In this document: positions 35,943-43,715 of the stretch, piece by piece | Numbering within the stretch: the first letter of the stretch is position 1 | How the letters are laid out: each line of letters opens with the position of its first letter | Assembly (NCBI RefSeq): GCF_036621135.1 | Contig: NZ_JAZIBG010000036.1 | Location: forward strand, 625,678 to 689,677 | Origin: Aquincola agrisoli | Lineage (GTDB): Bacteria; Pseudomonadota; Gammaproteobacteria; Burkholderiales; Burkholderiaceae_C | DNA: 64,000 nucleotides | Reading direction: 5' to 3' | Made by a program: the position numbers and the translations under genes | The notes under the pieces: model-generated | The model's database searches: none | What the model was told of the DNA's origin: nothing | What the model saw: the letters and a program-made list of their open reading frames with translations, nothing else

Positions 35943-36196
35943 TGCAGCATTGTGGCACCTAGAATCCGCCCCCATGCCCAGCCAAGCCTTGTCGTCCGCC
36001 CCCGCTGCCGCCTTCCGCGGCCCGGCGTCGGCCGTCAAACAAAAACCGCAGCGCTTCTGACCGGAGCTGCGGTTCCGTCGTCGGATGCGCGACGGAACGC
36101 CTGGCCAGCAACACCCCTCTTTTTGCCGCCCCCTGCGCCCCGCCGCACGTCCCGATGACGGTTTGTCATCCGGTCGTTCGATCGAGGAGAGTTTTT
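35943..36196. other. Intergenic junction with tiny ORF and hairpin
   Basis: These 254 bases separate moaE from the DapA-like gene. A 28-codon frame (ATG 35974 to TGA 36060, plus strand) with no clear ribosome-binding site is present. A nine-base-pair hairpin overlaps its end. Nothing else was recognised. Confidence 0.4.
36041..36074 (-). terminator. Minus-strand terminator-like hairpin upstream of moaE
   Basis: AACCGCAGC at 36044-36052 pairs exactly with GCTGCGGTT at 36066-36074 across a 13-base loop. Read leftward it is followed by TTTTTGTTTG. It could stop leftward transcripts coming from the cassette before they enter moaE. Confidence 0.45.
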
Positions 36197-37084
36197 GTGG
36201 GTGACGTTCTTGTGCAAGACCTGTCGGGCATCTGGATCCCGCTGGTCACGCCGTTCTCGGGCGATGCGGTCGACCTCCCTGCCCTGCGGCGCCTGGTGGC
36301 GCACCTGGCAGCGGGCGGCATCGCCGGCTTCGTGGTGTGCGGCAGCACCGGCGAAGCCGCGCTGCTGAGCGACGCCGAGCAGCGCGAGGTGCTGCAGGCG
36401 GTGCTCGACGTGCAGACCGGCCTGCCGGTCCTGATGGGCGTGGCTGGCAGCGCGCCGAAGCCGGTGCGCGACGAGCTGCTGCGCTGGGCCGAATGGCCGG
36501 TGGCCGGCTTCCTGGTGCCGCCGCCGCTCTACGTGAAGCCGCCGCAGTCGGGCGTGGTCGACTTCTTCGCGACGCTGGCCGACGCGTCACCGAAGCCGAT
36601 CGTGCTGTACGACATCCCCTCGCGCACCGGCACGCGCATCGCGCGCGAGACCTCGCTGGCGCTGGCGGCGCACCCGCGCGTGATCGGCATCAAGGACTGC
36701 GGCGGTGATTTCACCGACACGCAGGCGCTGATCGACGACGGCCGGCTGCAGGTGCTGGCAGGCGACGACGCCAACCTCTTCGCCACGCTGTGCGCGGGGG
36801 GGCATGGCGCCATCGCCGCCTCGGCCCACGTGCGGCCGGATCTGTTCGTGCGCCTGTGCCAGGAAGTGCAGCGCGGCGACCTGCCCGCCGCGCGCGTTAC
36901 GTGGCGCGGCCTGTCGCCGTGGATCGACGCGGCGTTCTGCGAGCCCAACCCGGCGCCGGCCAAGGCGGCGCTGGCGCTGGCGGGGCTGCTGAACGACGAG
37001 CTGCGCGCGCCGATGGCCTCGGTGTCGCCGCCTACGAAGGCGGGCATCGCCGACATCGTCACGGCCCTGCAGAAGGCTGGCTGA
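36197..37084 (+). CDS. DapA-family (dihydrodipicolinate synthase/N-acetylneuraminate lyase superfamily) aldolase
   Basis: The 295-residue TIM-barrel enzyme shows the family plan: LSGIWIPLVTPF at the start, GSTGEAALLSDAEQ (the pyruvate-binding loop, usually GTTGE), catalytic tyrosine in VLYDIPSRTG and Schiff-base lysine in VIGIKDC. It could be 4-hydroxy-tetrahydrodipicolinate synthase or one of the related pyruvate-dependent aldolases for sugar acids. The altered GSTGE loop and the catabolic neighbours make a non-biosynthetic role worth considering. The start is GTG at 36197 behind GAGGAGA. Its 3' end overlaps that of the convergent LacI-type gene by 26 bases. Confidence 0.82.
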   Translation: MGDVLVQDLSGIWIPLVTPFSGDAVDLPALRRLVAHLAAGGIAGFVVCGSTGEAALLSDAEQREVLQAVLDVQTGLPVLMGVAGSAPKPVRDELLRWAEWPVAGFLVPPPLYVKPPQSGVVDFFATLADASPKPIVLYDIPSRTGTRIARETSLALAAHPRVIGIKDCGGDFTDTQALIDDGRLQVLAGDDANLFATLCAGGHGAIAASAHVRPDLFVRLCQEVQRGDLPAARVTWRGLSPWIDAAFCEPNPAPAKAALALAGLLNDELRAPMASVSPPTKAGIADIVTALQKAG

Positions 37085-38108
37085 CCGCCCGGGTCGACGA
37101 GCGCACCACCAGCGTCGGCATCAGCACCCGCGTCGACGGCGCGAGCTGCGGATGCTGCAGGTGGTCGATGAAGAGGCCCGCGGCCTGCAGGCTCATCTGG
37201 TCGACCGCGACGCGCACGGTGGTCAGCGGCGGGTCGATCAAGTCGACCAGCGGCATGTCGTTGTGGCCGACCAGCGAGATGTCGCCCGGCACCGCCAGGC
37301 CGTGGCGCCGCAGCACGTCGAGCGCGCCGAGCGCGATGAGGTCGTTGGCCGCGAAGATCGCGGTGGGCCGCGTGCGGGCCTTCAGCAGCTGCTCGGTGGC
37401 CGCCTGCCCGGCGCTGCGGGTGAAGGCTTCGGCCTCCACCACCGGGCTCGGCTTCACGCCGACCGAGCGTGCCAGCTCGACAAAGGCCGTCTTGCGGGCA
37501 CGGCCGGTGGACGATGCGGACGGCCCGGCGATGTGCGCGATCGACCGGTGCCCCAGCGCGACGAGGTGCTCCAGCGCCAGCCGCACGCCTTCGCGGTCGT
37601 CGCTGACCACGCTGGAGAAGTGGCGGTCGCCGCTGCCGCGGTTGACCAGCACCGTCGGCAGCCGCCGCTGCCGCGCCACCTCCAGCATCGGGTCGTCGCT
37701 CTCGGCCGCCAGGATCAGCAGGCCGCTCACCTGCCGGTTGGCCAGCGCCAGCACCAGGTCGCGGCGCTCGGCGGGGTCGGTCGGCGTCTGCACGACCAGG
37801 CACAGCAGGTCGTGCAGGCGCAGCGCCTTCTCCACGCCCTGCACGATGGGACCGAACAGCGGGTTGCCAAGGTCGGGCACCACGATCGCGGCGATGTTGG
37901 TCTGCTTGGTGCGCAGCGAGGCGGCCACCGCGTTCGGCTGGTAGCCCAGTTCGGCGGCGATGCGCTCGATCTCCGCGCGCTTGTCGGGCGACACCTTGCC
38001 GCTGACGCCGCGCAGCGCCCGCGACACCGTGCCGGGGTGCACGCCCGCGGCCTTGGCGATGTCGTCGATGGTCACGGCCGTGCGCTGGGGAACGGGAGAG
38101 AGCGGCAT
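37059..38108 (-). CDS. LacI-family transcriptional regulator of the adjacent catabolic operon
   Basis: The 349-residue repressor has the LacI helix-turn-helix TIDDIAKAAGVHPGTVSRAL (residues about 12-31), hinge-helix GYQPNAVAASLR and a periplasmic-binding-protein-like sensor domain (IAAIVVPDLGNPLFGPIVQGVE, FAANDLIALGALDVL, VPGDISLVGHND). It most likely represses the rightward operon from the palindromes in the shared promoter region, and itself through the nearest one. The ligand is unknown, presumably the substrate or an intermediate of the pathway. The start at 38108 lacks a strong ribosome-binding site, but earlier residues are not LacI-like. Confidence 0.9.
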   Translation of the reverse strand: MPLSPVPQRTAVTIDDIAKAAGVHPGTVSRALRGVSGKVSPDKRAEIERIAAELGYQPNAVAASLRTKQTNIAAIVVPDLGNPLFGPIVQGVEKALRLHDLLCLVVQTPTDPAERRDLVLALANRQVSGLLILAAESDDPMLEVARQRRLPTVLVNRGSGDRHFSSVVSDDREGVRLALEHLVALGHRSIAHIAGPSASSTGRARKTAFVELARSVGVKPSPVVEAEAFTRSAGQAATEQLLKARTRPTAIFAANDLIALGALDVLRRHGLAVPGDISLVGHNDMPLVDLIDPPLTTVRVAVDQMSLQAAGLFIDHLQHPQLAPSTRVLMPTLVVRSSTRAVSQPSAGP

Positions 38109-38142
38109 GGGAGAGATCCGGGCAGGCAAATGGCTACGTCGC

Positions 38143-38158
38143 AGGCAAACGGTTGCCT
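38143..38158. promoter_or_regulatory. LacI-type operator, site 1 (near the regulator gene)
   Basis: AGGCAAACGGTTGCCT is a 16-base palindrome with one mismatched pair and a central CG, 35 bases before the regulator's start codon. It matches sites 2 and 3 in both outer half-sites and probably mediates autoregulation. Confidence 0.75.
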
Positions 38159-38264
38159 GGATTCTGTCCGAAAGCGCCATGCCACCGGCCCGCAGCCGCC
38201 GCACAAAAAAAGTGATGCCTGGGGCACGCCCCGCTTGATCTTTCAAAAAGCGTTGACTACATTG

Positions 38265-38282
38265 AAGGCAATCGATTGCCTT
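38265..38282. promoter_or_regulatory. LacI-type operator, site 2 (catabolic operon promoter)
   Basis: AAGGCAATCGATTGCCTT is a perfect 18-base palindrome with central CG, the usual LacI-family operator form. It lies just downstream of TTGACT (38253-38258), a likely -35 box, and 46 bases before the first operon gene, so binding would block initiation. Confidence 0.85.
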
Positions 38283-38328
38283 TTATTGCCTTCGAATTGC
38301 CCTTCTTGCCCTGACTGCGGAGCCCGAC

Positions 38329-39207
38329 ATGAAAAAGCCCCTGCCCTCCAACGACCCGGCGGCCCTGCTCGCCGCGGTGCTCGACGCCAACGAAGGAACC
38401 GCCGACCCGCGGCTCAAGCAGGTGATGGCCGCCGCCATCCGGCACCTGCACGCCTTTGCGCTCGAGGTCGACCTGAAGCCGCACGAGCTGCAGGTCGGGC
38501 TCGACTTCCTGGTCGAGGTCGGCAAGGCGACCGGGCCGCGCAAGCACGAGGGCATCCTGCTGGCCGACATCCTCGGCCTGGCCACGCTGGTGCAGTTGCG
38601 CAGCGCGCGCCACGCGGTGGAGGCCGGCGGCACCGAGCCGGCGCTGGTCGGCCCCTTCTGGCGCGCCAACCAACCGGTGCGCGCCAACGGCGCCACCATC
38701 TGTGCACCGTCGACGCCCGGGCCGCGGCTGCAGGTCAGCGGCCGCGTCACCGGCCTCGACGGCCAGCCGCTCGCCGGCGCGCGCGTCGAGACCTGGCAGG
38801 CCTCGCCCGAAGGCATGTACGAGAACCAGGACCCGGCCCAGGTGCCGATGAACCTGCGCGGCCGCTTCGAGACGGACGCCGAGGGCCGCTTCTCCTTCAT
38901 CAGCGTGCGCCCCGCCGGCTACCCGGTGCCCACCGACGGCCCGTGCGGCGCGTTGCTGGCGGCTCAGCACCGCAAGGTGATGCGGCCGGCGCACCTGCAC
39001 TTCATCGCCGCGGCCGAGGGCTACAAGGTGCTGGCCACACAGTTCTTCGACATCGAGGACCCGAACGCCTACGAGGACGTGGTGTTCGGCGCCGTGGGCT
39101 CGCTGCTGCGCCGGTTCGAGCCCGACGGCGAGGGCGGCTACCGGATCGACGTGGAGCTGCGGCTCGAGCCGGGCGAAACGCAGCTGCCGCACTGCCCGCT
39201 GCCCTGA
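38329..39207 (+). CDS. Intradiol ring-cleavage dioxygenase (catechol/hydroxyquinol 1,2-dioxygenase type)
   Basis: The 292-residue protein has an N-terminal helical dimerisation domain (residues 1-about 100) and a beta-sandwich catalytic domain. The four non-heme Fe(III) ligands are visible: tyrosines in GMYENQD and RPAGYPVP, histidines in RPAHLHF. WQASPEGMYENQDP and LRGRFETDAEGRFSF are intradiol hallmarks. It would split an ortho-diphenol between the hydroxyls to a muconate or, from hydroxyquinol, to maleylacetate. The exact substrate is not readable. It is first in an operon controlled by the LacI-type operator 46 bases upstream. Confidence 0.9.
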   Translation: MKKPLPSNDPAALLAAVLDANEGTADPRLKQVMAAAIRHLHAFALEVDLKPHELQVGLDFLVEVGKATGPRKHEGILLADILGLATLVQLRSARHAVEAGGTEPALVGPFWRANQPVRANGATICAPSTPGPRLQVSGRVTGLDGQPLAGARVETWQASPEGMYENQDPAQVPMNLRGRFETDAEGRFSFISVRPAGYPVPTDGPCGALLAAQHRKVMRPAHLHFIAAAEGYKVLATQFFDIEDPNAYEDVVFGAVGSLLRRFEPDGEGGYRIDVELRLEPGETQLPHCPLP

Positions 39208-39245
39208 CCGCCACCCGCAAGACGAGCACCCCGAGGAGACATCCG

Positions 39246-40010
39246 ATGAACGAAAGAAGCTTCGCGCCGCGCGACCGCCTGGACGGCGAGGTCGCGGTGA
39301 TCACCGGCGGGCAGGGCGCGATCGGCCTGGCCACCGCGCACCGGCTGGCCACGCTGGGCGCCCGCGTGGTGCTGCTGCAGCGCAGCGCCGCGGCAGGCGA
39401 CGTGCTCGGCGCGCTGCCCGGCAGCGGCCACTTCGCGCTGGCCGCGTCGGTGACCGACAGCGCCAGCCTGGCCGCCGCGGCCGAAGAGATCGCGGCCCGC
39501 ACCGGCGGCGCCAGCATCCTGGTCAACAGCGCCGGCTTCACGAAGCCGGTGTCCGCGGCCGACCTCGATGCGTTGAGCGATGCGCTGATCGACGACGTGT
39601 TCGCCGTCACCTGGCGCGGCACGTTCGCGTCGATCCGCGCCTTCGCGCCGCAGATGAAGGCGCGCGGCGATGCGCTCGTCGTCAACGTCTCCTCGATCGC
39701 CGCCTTCACCGGCCTGGGCAGCAACCTGGCCTACGCCGCCGCCAAGGCCGCGGTCGATGCGACCACCCGCGCGCTGGCCAAGACGCTGGGGCCCGCCATC
39801 CGCGTGCTGGCGGTGTCGCCCGGCGTGGTCGACACGCCCTTCGTCAGCGGCCGTGACGCCGAGTTCAACCAGCGCGTCGGCGCCACGCTGCCGCTGCGGC
39901 GCGTGGGCGTGGCCGACGACGTGGCCGCCGCCGTCACCGCCTGCGCCACCTCGCTGCGCTATGCCACCGGCAGCATCTTCGTCGTCGACGGCGGCCGCCA
40001 TCTCGGCTGA
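39246..40010 (+). CDS. Short-chain dehydrogenase/reductase
   Basis: The 254-residue classical SDR has the cofactor motif TGGQGAIG, NSAGF at strand 4, the catalytic serine in VNVSSIAA and Tyr-Lys in YAAAK, plus SPGVVDTPF and the C-terminal GSIFVVDGGRHLG. It oxidises or reduces a hydroxyl/keto group with NAD(P). Within the operon it may convert a hydroxy acid to the beta-keto acid used by the next enzyme. ATG 39246 follows GAGGAGAC. Confidence 0.88.
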   Translation: MNERSFAPRDRLDGEVAVITGGQGAIGLATAHRLATLGARVVLLQRSAAAGDVLGALPGSGHFALAASVTDSASLAAAAEEIAARTGGASILVNSAGFTKPVSAADLDALSDALIDDVFAVTWRGTFASIRAFAPQMKARGDALVVNVSSIAAFTGLGSNLAYAAAKAAVDATTRALAKTLGPAIRVLAVSPGVVDTPFVSGRDAEFNQRVGATLPLRRVGVADDVAAAVTACATSLRYATGSIFVVDGGRHLG

Positions 40011-40035
40011 AACCACGCCCCTTGCGGACACCACC

Positions 40036-40923
40036 ATGGACCAACCCACCATCCTCACCTGCGCCGTCACCGGCAACCTGACGCGCCCCGAGCAGACGCC
40101 CCACCTGCCCGTCACGCCCAACGAGATCGCCGAGCAGAGCCTGGCCGCCGCCGAAGCCGGCGCCGCGGCCGTGCACATCCACGTGCGCGACCCGGCCACC
40201 GGAGCGCCGTCGATGGCGCTCGACTTGTATGGACAAGTGATCGAGCAGATCCGCCGCCACGACCGGCAGGTCATCGTCAACCTCACCACCGGCCCGGGCG
40301 GCCGCTTCGTGCCCGACGCCGACAACCCCCGCGTGGCCGGCCCCGGCACCACGCTGCTGCCGCCCGAGCAGCGCGTGGCGCACATCGCCGAGTTCCGCCC
40401 CGACATCTGCTCGCTCGACCTGAACACGATGAACTCCGGCGACCAGGTCGTCATCAACACGCCGCGCAACGTCGCGCGCATGGCCCAGGTGATCCGCGAC
40501 GCCGGCTGCACGCCCGAGCTCGAGTGCTTCGACAGCGGCGACCTGGTGCTGGCGCGCAAGCTCATCGACGACGGTGTCCTGCAGGGCCCGGGCCTTTACA
40601 CGCTGGTGCTGGGCGTGCGCTATGCGCTGCCGTTCTCACCGGAAGCCATCGCCTTCGCCCGCACGCTGCTGCCGGCCGGCGCGCAGTGGTCGGCCTTCGC
40701 GATCGGCCGCCACGCCTTCCCGGCGGTGGCACAGGCCTTCCTGATGGGCGGCAACGTGCGCATCGGCCTCGAAGACACGATCTACCTCGACCGCGGCGTG
40801 CTCGCGCGCAGCAACGCCGAGCTCGTGCGCAAGGCGCGGCGCATCGTCGAAGACCTCGGCGGCCGGCTCGCCACCGCGGCCGAGGCCCGCAGCACCTGGC
40901 GGCTGCGCCCGGCCGTGCATTGA
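40036..40923 (+). CDS. Beta-keto acid cleavage enzyme (BKACE, DUF849)
   Basis: The 295-residue TIM-barrel protein is a DUF849 member: ILTCAVTGNLTRPEQTPHLPVTPNEIA, GAAAVHIHVRD with the zinc-binding HxH, the glutamate-containing LECFDSGDL and GNVRIGLEDTIYL near the end. BKACE enzymes condense a beta-keto acid with acetyl-CoA and cleave it into acetoacetate and a shortened acyl-CoA. Its place next to an intradiol dioxygenase suggests 3-oxoadipate or a similar ring-cleavage product as substrate; that is inference. Confidence 0.88.
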   Translation: MDQPTILTCAVTGNLTRPEQTPHLPVTPNEIAEQSLAAAEAGAAAVHIHVRDPATGAPSMALDLYGQVIEQIRRHDRQVIVNLTTGPGGRFVPDADNPRVAGPGTTLLPPEQRVAHIAEFRPDICSLDLNTMNSGDQVVINTPRNVARMAQVIRDAGCTPELECFDSGDLVLARKLIDDGVLQGPGLYTLVLGVRYALPFSPEAIAFARTLLPAGAQWSAFAIGRHAFPAVAQAFLMGGNVRIGLEDTIYLDRGVLARSNAELVRKARRIVEDLGGRLATAAEARSTWRLRPAVH

Positions 40924-40958
40924 CTCCCTGTTCATCCCTGCAACCGAAAGCCATCACC

Positions 40959-41954
40959 ATGACCCTCGACACCCGCGGACGCAAGCTCGTCCTCACCGCC
41001 AAGGCCGCCGACGCCGCCGCCATCGCCCCGCAGATCGCGGCCACCGAACTGCCCGAAGCGCCCCCCGGCCACGCCGTGGTACAGGTGCGCGCCGCGGCGG
41101 TGAACCCCAGCGACGTGAAGGCCTCGCTGGGCATGATGCCGCACGCCGTGTGGCCCCGCACCCCGGGGCGCGACTTCGCCGGCATCGTCGTCGCCGGCCC
41201 TGCCGACTGGCGCGGCGTGGAGGTCTGGGGCACCGGCGGCGACCTCGGCATGACGCGCGACGGCACCCACGCCACCTACCTGGTGCTGCCGGTGGCGGCG
41301 CTGGCGCGCAAGCCGGCCAGCGTGGGCGTGGCCGCGGCCGCCACGGTCGGCGTGCCCTTCATCACCGCCCACGAAGGCCTGCGCCGCGCAGGCCTGCGGG
41401 GCGACGGCCAGCGGGTGCTGGTGCTCGGCGCCAACGGCAAGGTGGGCCAGGCGGCGATCCAGCTCGCCACCCGCGCCGGCGCCCGGGTGGTGGGCGTGGA
41501 CCGCGGTGCCGACCGCTACCGTGGGCACGCCAGCACCGACGTCACGTTCTTCAGCGCCGAAGAGCCGGCGCTGGCCGACAAGCTGCAGGCGGCCTTCGAC
41601 GGCCACGGCGCCGACATCGCCTACAACACCGTGGGCTCGCCCTACTTCGCCACGGCGCTCGACGCATTGGCCATTGGCGGCACGCAGGTGCTGATCTCGA
41701 CGATCGAACGCAGCGTGCCCTTCGACATCCTGGCCTTCTACCGCCGCAACCTGCAGATGCTGGGCGTCGACACGCTGAAGCTCGACGCGGTGCACTGCGC
41801 CGGCGTGCTCAACGGCCTGCTGCCGGGCTTCGACGACGGTTCGTTGAAGGCCTTCGACGTCGACGACACGAAGCTGCTGGCGCTGGAAGCGGCCGGCGAT
41901 GCCTACCGCCAGGTGCTCGCCGGCTCGATGGAACGCATCGTCCTCGCCCCCTGA
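40959..41954 (+). CDS. Quinone oxidoreductase-like zinc-independent MDR dehydrogenase
   Basis: The 331-residue protein has the GroES-like N-terminal part (VNPSDVKASLGMMP, GRDFAGIVV) and a Rossmann domain with VLVLGANGKVGQAAIQLA. The catalytic-zinc cysteine-histidine set of alcohol dehydrogenases is not apparent, so it fits the quinone oxidoreductase/enoyl reductase branch using NADPH. In this operon it may reduce a double bond in the ring-cleavage product, for example the maleylacetate step, but that is only proposed. Confidence 0.83.
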   Translation: MTLDTRGRKLVLTAKAADAAAIAPQIAATELPEAPPGHAVVQVRAAAVNPSDVKASLGMMPHAVWPRTPGRDFAGIVVAGPADWRGVEVWGTGGDLGMTRDGTHATYLVLPVAALARKPASVGVAAAATVGVPFITAHEGLRRAGLRGDGQRVLVLGANGKVGQAAIQLATRAGARVVGVDRGADRYRGHASTDVTFFSAEEPALADKLQAAFDGHGADIAYNTVGSPYFATALDALAIGGTQVLISTIERSVPFDILAFYRRNLQMLGVDTLKLDAVHCAGVLNGLLPGFDDGSLKAFDVDDTKLLALEAAGDAYRQVLAGSMERIVLAP

Positions 41955-41965
41955 AAGGCCGCGCC

Positions 41966-42325
41966 ATGCACCTCGTACGTTCCAGCGAAGCGCCGCGCTA
42001 CGACGCGCCCGGGCATTCGGGCATGGCGATGCGCCGGCTGCAGGGCCGCGAGGCCGGGCCGAGCGACAGCGTGTGGCTCGGGCTGTCGGTGATCGATCCC
42101 GGCGGCGGCACCACGCTCGGCGCGTCGCCGGCCGAGAAGTTCTACGTCGTGCTGTCGGGCCGGCTGCAGGTGTTCGCGCAGCAGGTCACGCAGGACGGCG
42201 TGCAGGAAGCCAGCGCAGTGCTCGGCACCTTCGACAGCTGCCGCATCGCCCCGAACGAAGCGCGCCGCCTGCACAACCCCGGCGACGAACCCTGCACCGT
42301 GATGCTGGTGATGGCGAATACCTGA
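41966..42325 (+). CDS. Small cupin-domain protein
   Basis: The 119-residue product is a single cupin barrel: IDPGGGTTLGASPAEKFYVVLSGRLQVF forms the first motif and NEARRLHNPGDEPCTVMLVM the second. The usual metal-binding histidines are only partly kept; the first motif lacks the normal HxH pair. It may be a decarboxylase, isomerase or sensor in the pathway. It starts 12 bases after the dehydrogenase stop and is the last gene before operator site 3. Confidence 0.8.
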   Translation: MHLVRSSEAPRYDAPGHSGMAMRRLQGREAGPSDSVWLGLSVIDPGGGTTLGASPAEKFYVVLSGRLQVFAQQVTQDGVQEASAVLGTFDSCRIAPNEARRLHNPGDEPCTVMLVMANT

Positions 42326-42360
42326 ACCGCCGCCGGACAGGCCCACTTTTTCGAGGACGA

Positions 42361-42376
42361 AGGCAATCGATTGCCT
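42361..42376. promoter_or_regulatory. LacI-type operator, site 3 (receptor gene)
   Basis: AGGCAATCGATTGCCT is identical to the core of site 2. It lies in the short gap between the cupin and the solute-receptor gene, 46 bases before the receptor ATG, implying a second promoter under the same repressor. Confidence 0.85.
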
Positions 42377-42421
42377 CGCTCGAGCCCTTGGAGGATGACC
42401 GTGAACCACAGGAGACAACCC

Positions 42422-43408
42422 ATGCTGAACCGCCGCACCCTGCTGCTCGCCGCCGCCAGCGCAGGCGCCTTCGCCACCGCTATGGCGCCGATCGCGTCGC
42501 AGGCTCAACCGACCACCGCCGCAGAGAACGTCACGATCGTCGTGCCCTTCACCGCGGGCTCGGGCACCGACGTGATCGCGCGCCTCATCGCCGACCACCT
42601 GGCGAAGGCGCTGGGCCGCACCGTCATCGTCGACAACCGGGCCGGCGCCGGCGGCACGCTCGGCGCGGCGCAGGTGGCCGCGGCGGCGCCCGACGGACTG
42701 ACGCTGCTCGTGCACTCGGCCGGCCATGTCGCCAACGCCGCGCTCTACCCGAAGCTGAAGTACGACACGCTGAAGGACTTCGCCCCGGTGGCGCTGCTGG
42801 CCACGCTGCCCAACGTGCTGGTGGTGTCGCCGAACAGCAAGCTGGCCACGGTGGCCGACCTCGTGAAGCAGGCGCAGGCCCAGCCCGGCAAGATGAGCTA
42901 CGCCTCGGCCGGCAACGGCAGCGCCACCCACATCAACGCCGAGAAGTTCCGCATCGCCGCGAAGCTGCAGGCGATGCACGTGCCCTACCGCGGCACGCCG
43001 CCGGCGCTGATGGACGTGGTGGGCGGCCAGGTCGACTGGTTCTTTGCGCCGCTGGTCAGTGCCATGCCGTTGATCCAGGACGGCAAGCTCGTGCCGCTGG
43101 CGGTGGGCTCTGCCAACCGGTCGCCCGCGCTGCCGAAGGTGCCGACCACGCTGGAGGCCGGCTATCCGGGATCCGACTACGCGTTCTGGGTCGGCCTGTT
43201 CGCCCCCGCGCGCACGCCGCCGGAACTGGTGGGCAAGCTCTCGGCCGCCACGGCCAGGATCCTGCAGATGCCCGAGGTCGTCGCCGCGATGGGCAAGCTG
43301 GGCGCGGAACCCGGCACGCTGACACAGCCGCAGTTCGCCGAGCAGGTGGCGCAGGAGTTGAAGACGACCGCGGCGCTGATCAAGCAGGCCGGCATCCGGA
43401 TCGATTGA
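42422..43408 (+). CDS. Bug-family tripartite tricarboxylate transporter substrate-binding protein
   Basis: The 328-residue protein has a signal peptide (MLNRRTLLLAAASAGAFATA, cleaved near ASQAQ) with two arginines that could allow Tat export. The mature part is a typical Bug receptor: VTIVVPFTAGSGTDVIARLIADHL, VIVDNRAGAGGTLGAAQVA, SYASAGNGSATH and VPYRGTPPALMDVVGGQVDW. It captures an organic acid in the periplasm, most likely the substrate or a precursor of the adjacent pathway. The TctA/TctB membrane parts are not in the window, as is usual for orphan Bug proteins. It ends convergent with moaD. Confidence 0.92.
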   Translation: MLNRRTLLLAAASAGAFATAMAPIASQAQPTTAAENVTIVVPFTAGSGTDVIARLIADHLAKALGRTVIVDNRAGAGGTLGAAQVAAAAPDGLTLLVHSAGHVANAALYPKLKYDTLKDFAPVALLATLPNVLVVSPNSKLATVADLVKQAQAQPGKMSYASAGNGSATHINAEKFRIAAKLQAMHVPYRGTPPALMDVVGGQVDWFFAPLVSAMPLIQDGKLVPLAVGSANRSPALPKVPTTLEAGYPGSDYAFWVGLFAPARTPPELVGKLSAATARILQMPEVVAAMGKLGAEPGTLTQPQFAEQVAQELKTTAALIKQAGIRID

Positions 43409-43439
43409 CCACGTCGCGCAACCGGCGACGCCTGCGCGC

Positions 43440-43703
43440 TCAGCCGCCCGTGACAGGCGGAAAGAAGGCGACTTCGGCGCCGTCGGCCAGCGCGGCCTGG
43501 TCGTCCGTGCACATCTGCTGCGCCACCGCGCAGCGCACCGCACAGCCGGGGCCGAGGCGTTCGGCGTGCGCGGGGCTGCGCGCCACCAGCGCCGCGCGCA
43601 GGTCGGCGACGCGGCTGCCGGCCGGCAGCGTCACCGCCTCGCCGCTGCCCAGCGCCTCGCGCAGCGAGGCGAAGTAGCGCACCTGGAGCGTGATCGTCGC
43701 CAT
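43440..43703 (-). CDS. moaD: Molybdopterin synthase sulfur-carrier subunit MoaD
   Basis: The 87-residue ubiquitin-like protein ends in VAFFPPVTGG; the terminal Gly-Gly is adenylated and converted to thiocarboxylate to feed sulfur to MoaE. RYFASLREALG near the start is also typical. It follows moeA by 12 bases in the minus-strand cofactor operon. moaE, its partner, is at 35415-35942 on the far side of the catabolic cassette. Confidence 0.93.
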   Translation of the reverse strand: MATITLQVRYFASLREALGSGEAVTLPAGSRVADLRAALVARSPAHAERLGPGCAVRCAVAQQMCTDDQAALADGAEVAFFPPVTGG

Positions 43704-43715
43704 GGCGTCCGGCCC

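Noticed and set aside
35943..36040. Fluoride riboswitch for crcB
   Set aside because: crcB overlaps moaE and has no leader of its own; no riboswitch-like element was recognised before moaE.
37152..39245. Upstream extension of the SDR frame across the regulator and dioxygenase genes
   Set aside because: Shadow of the LacI regulator and dioxygenase genes; the SDR start at 39246 has a good ribosome-binding site.
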